From the NCBI GenBank assembly GCA_964389525.1, contig CAYMEX010000015.1:13289-77288 (forward strand): 64,000 bases of DNA, in the 5' to 3' direction. This document shows positions 62,071 through 64,000 of this stretch, in pieces. The notes under the pieces were generated by a model. It searched no databases, had not been told where the DNA came from, and was given only the letters and a program-made list of their open reading frames with translations. Position numbers and translations under genes: made by a program. Source of the DNA: JAFLTL01 sp964389525 (GTDB lineage: Bacteria > Bacteroidota > Bacteroidia > Bacteroidales > Muribaculaceae). The first letter of the stretch is position 1, and each line of letters starts with the position of its first letter.

Positions 62071-62205
62071 GATTGTGATTCTGTGGTTTAAATGGAATGT
62101 CTGGATTCCGCTTCCCAAGTTTCATCTGACAAATATGCCCGGTAACTCGTGTATGTAATTCTTGCCCATTAGGAACGCATCAGCTAATTGTTGCTTTACA
62201 ATGTT

Positions 62206-63669
62206 TTACTCTTTAGAGGCGATAATTTCCCAATGTCCTCCAAAACTTGGTCCAACGCGTTTGATGACATTCTCAGTCTTCAAGCGTTCTAATGTAATTC
62301 TCATAGCTTTATCCGAAACTTCACATTGCTTCGCTAATGCAGATATACTGATTTGAGGATTCTCGGATATAAGGGAAATGATCTTGTTACGTCCCTGTTG
62401 TGCCCTTGTTATGCCCTTGTTATGCCCCTTCTGACCGCTTTCCAATCGCTTTGGATCGGAGACAACTGTTTCATCTCCATCTTTTTTACCTTCATCTAAA
62501 ATGTTGGCACAAACTGTCGCTTTCATAATAAAGGCAACCAAGTTGTATTGTGGTTCTCTGACACCTAATGCCGACAATTCACGACACATACGGTCTACGC
62601 CTTCGCCGAACTCTTTTACATAGTCATATGCCTTAAGATATTCCGCTATTTTCGGATTGCGAGAGAAATGTGTATGGCGAATATTGTCAGGACGGACAAT
62701 GCTCGGCAATTTGCCGGGTGTCTCGAATACAAGATGGTCGTCAAACATCTTTATCTGGATTTCCGTACCCTTAATACTATAATCGCGGTGGCAAACAGAG
62801 TTTACCACCATCTCTTGTATTACAAACTTAGGATATTCGCGGTCGGTTTTGAAGATGCCGTCCTCTCCGAGATAGGAATGCTCCTTTACTTGCGTTTCAA
62901 GGTATTCCACCGCTTTCTGTATCTGCTCAAGGATTCGCCCGTCGAAAGGAACATCCTTGATGACATTCATTTCACGTCCGACCTTTTCCTCCGTTCCGAA
63001 GTATTTGATAAAGCGAACTCTTGCACGAGGGAAGAATGTCTGAGGATGCTTACCAAAAAGTAATATGCAGGCAGCACTGATTTGTGGTATATCGCCTTTA
63101 TATGTCACAAAATTTTTGTTCTCTTGCAGATATTCCATTGCAGATTTGCCATAACCAATCTGTTTAGTATAGGCTTTAACTGCATCCATGTCGATGTCAT
63201 CAAGCGTGGCATCGTATGCGGTAGAATCCTCATAATAGCGTTCTCCTTTGTCGTACATGAGTTGTAAACGCTCGTCAAAAGTAAGTTTGCGCGATTTGTC
63301 ACCGACACGCCAAAACACTTCATCCGCTTGATTGGCATGAAGTCGTGGGCTGGCAGGAACATGCATCAACAACACATGATTATCACGCCCTTCCGCATCT
63401 ATGCAAGGTACATACTCTGTAGTGACAGATACCGATGGAGCACAAAAATCAAGAGGAGTACGCAATATATCATTGAGGTGTTTCTTGTCTTGGTCAACGC
63501 CTTCTATTCTACGGTTTTTGTCGGATATTCCCACTGCAATCATCCCGCCATCCGCATTAGCCATAGCGACAATGATAGTGGCAAGATGTGAAGGCTCAAT
63601 AAGAATACTTTTGCGGTCAAAAGTCTGACCTTCCTGCATCTGTAGTATTTCCTCTATTGTATATTTCAT
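62206..63669 (-). CDS. AlbA_2/Schlafen-type ATP-binding transcriptional regulator-like protein
   Basis: A 487-residue protein. Residues about 10-130 are an AlbA_2 (divergent AAA-4/Schlafen) domain (EGQTFDRKSILIEPSHLATIIVAMANADGGMIAVGISD); residues 290-380 hold the HATPase_c_4 block (FVIQEMVVNSVCHRDYSIKG, LVFETPGKLP, VKEFGEGVDRMCREL); the C-terminus is a winged helix (ISISALAKQCEVSDKAMRITLERLK). The linker between them encodes an 11-bp tandem repeat. GC content and codon use are clearly lower than in neighbours, which suggests horizontal acquisition. Members of this group occur in mobile and defence-related settings, but the function is not known. Confidence 0.82.
   Translation of the reverse strand: MKYTIEEILQMQEGQTFDRKSILIEPSHLATIIVAMANADGGMIAVGISDKNRRIEGVDQDKKHLNDILRTPLDFCAPSVSVTTEYVPCIDAEGRDNHVLLMHVPASPRLHANQADEVFWRVGDKSRKLTFDERLQLMYDKGERYYEDSTAYDATLDDIDMDAVKAYTKQIGYGKSAMEYLQENKNFVTYKGDIPQISAACILLFGKHPQTFFPRARVRFIKYFGTEEKVGREMNVIKDVPFDGRILEQIQKAVEYLETQVKEHSYLGEDGIFKTDREYPKFVIQEMVVNSVCHRDYSIKGTEIQIKMFDDHLVFETPGKLPSIVRPDNIRHTHFSRNPKIAEYLKAYDYVKEFGEGVDRMCRELSALGVREPQYNLVAFIMKATVCANILDEGKKDGDETVVSDPKRLESGQKGHNKGITRAQQGRNKIISLISENPQISISALAKQCEVSDKAMRITLERLKTENVIKRVGPSFGGHWEIIASKE
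62384..62427 (-). repeat. Four 11-bp tandem repeats inside the Schlafen-like gene
   Basis: Minus-strand units: GGGCATAACAA (62427-62417), GGGCATAACAA (62416-62406), GGGCACAACAG (62405-62395), GGACGTAACAA (62394-62384). Two units are identical and the others differ at two positions. They encode the linker KGHNKGITRAQQGRNK before the winged helix. Eleven is not a multiple of three, so a change of one unit shifts the frame. Confidence 0.85.
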
Positions 63670-63872
63670 ATCCTCTCTTCTTCTTTTGTAAAGTTATATA
63701 TTTTATTTGAAATATGGGCGTAGTAATGGAAATTAATAGCTATATGTCTGTGAAAATCATAATTTTGTGCCTCGTATTCAATCTTGTGTAGCCATCAGTG
63801 CATGTGTGGCGCTAATCATCCCTGATTATTTGTCTGAATTCAGACATTAAACAAGTCTTATCGGACAGTTAT

Positions 63873-63904
63873 AAAAAAGCGCGCCGGAGTTGCCTCCGAC
63901 GCGC
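63873..63904 (-). terminator. Intrinsic terminator of the glutamate dehydrogenase gene
   Basis: Minus-strand stem GCGCGtCGGAG (63904-63894) with CTCCGgCGCGC (63889-63879), with one internal mismatch, followed by six T (63878-63873). About 30 bases after the gdhA stop. The remaining 63670-63872 holds no gene that I can support. Confidence 0.85.
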
Positions 63905-63931
63905 CTGATTTGTTATGGGGGTTGCTTATGA

Positions 63932-64000
63932 TCAGATTACGCCCTGACCCATCATTGCGTTGGCAACCTTCATGAAGCCGGCGATGTTGGCACCCTTCAT
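63932..64000 (-). CDS. gdhA: Glutamate dehydrogenase, C-terminal fragment
   Basis: The last 22 codons before a TGA at 63934-63932 read MKGANIAGFMKVANAMMGQG-VI, the characteristic end of hexameric NADP(H)-dependent glutamate dehydrogenases (family end KGANIAGFxKVADAM). The rest of the gene lies beyond the window. It would interconvert 2-oxoglutarate plus ammonia and glutamate. A strong terminator follows. Confidence 0.85.
   Translation of the reverse strand: MKGANIAGFMKVANAMMGQGVI

Noticed and set aside
1..64000. CRISPR arrays, prophage, insertion sequences, integrases, tRNA or rRNA genes
   Set aside because: No regularly spaced repeats, transposase/integrase motifs, cloverleaf patterns or rRNA core sequences were seen on either strand.

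Overview
The window comes from a Bacteroidota chromosome of the order Bacteroidales, and most resembles the gut family Muribaculaceae (the family is inferred from gene content and fairly high GC, not proven). Evidence for the order: a SusC/SusD pair, an HmuY-type heme lipoprotein next to a TonB receptor, short SPII lipoproteins, an almost complete lack of Shine-Dalgarno sequences, and repeated Bacteroidales promoters of the form TTTG - about 20 nt - TAnnTTTG. Nearly all of it is core or ordinary accessory chromosome. I see no prophage, insertion sequence, CRISPR array, tRNA or rRNA.

Layout. 1-702 is the 3' end of a glutaminase-family gene. 0.8-10.7 kb holds a GT4 glycosyltransferase, a leftward RND efflux operon (adaptor, pump, TolC, EamA exporter), and an ECF sigma / four-helix membrane protein / glycosyltransferase operon. 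10.8-20.4 kb is a leftward surface-nutrition region: two esterases, then susC-susD followed by two duplicated endonuclease/exonuclease/phosphatase-fold genes. After an OmpA-family lipoprotein (20.5-21.3 kb) comes the complete rightward glycerol locus glpA-glpB-glpC-glpK-glpF (21.5-28.1 kb), the SRP RNA gene and mfd. 31.8-35.6 kb is the leftward group aroE-yeiH-comEC. 35.8-41.7 kb runs rightward: radC, an orphan FecE-type ATPase, nagB and a large GH2 glucosaminidase-like lipoprotein. 41.9-43.0 kb is a four-gene envelope-stress-like cassette (two YtxH proteins, a holin-X-like protein, one small unknown). 43.0-45.6 kb holds ogt, a ketopantoate reductase, a TSCPD protein and an aldose epimerase, followed by a probable standalone structured RNA on the minus strand. 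46.1-48.8 kb has a phosphodiesterase, an aminotransferase and a higBA toxin-antitoxin pair. 49.0-52.0 kb is the ribosomal cluster rplM-rpsI-rpsB-tsf with several candidate RNA control elements. 52.1-57.4 kb, leftward, holds a GNAT protein, a metallophosphoesterase and a heme-uptake-like operon. 57.5-61.5 kb holds a VanX-like dipeptidase and a large degenerate helicase/nuclease homologue. The window closes with prolyl-tRNA deacylase, a low-GC Schlafen/AlbA-type regulator and the last codons of a glutamate dehydrogenase gene.

How the genes work together. The glp locus takes glycerol through GlpF, phosphorylates it with GlpK and oxidises it to DHAP with the anaerobic GlpABC complex, feeding electrons to menaquinone. 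nagB and the GH2 enzyme fit catabolism of glucosamine-containing glycans. The susCD-phosphatase operon and the esterase pair act at the outer membrane or in the periplasm on complex substrates. The HmuY/TonB operon resembles heme capture.

Most interesting items: (1) the 1092-residue protein at 58231-61509 follows the architecture of the DUF4011/DUF3320 SF1 helicase-nuclease family from end to end, but has lost Walker A, the Walker B acid, motif VI and the nuclease acid, so it looks like a conserved pseudo-enzyme; (2) a structured RNA of about 210 nt near 45656-45866 with its own promoter and terminator; (3) mutually exclusive hairpins between rpsB and tsf; (4) a four-copy 11-bp repeat inside the Schlafen-like gene that could shift its frame; (5) a ten-base homopolymer in the susC leader.
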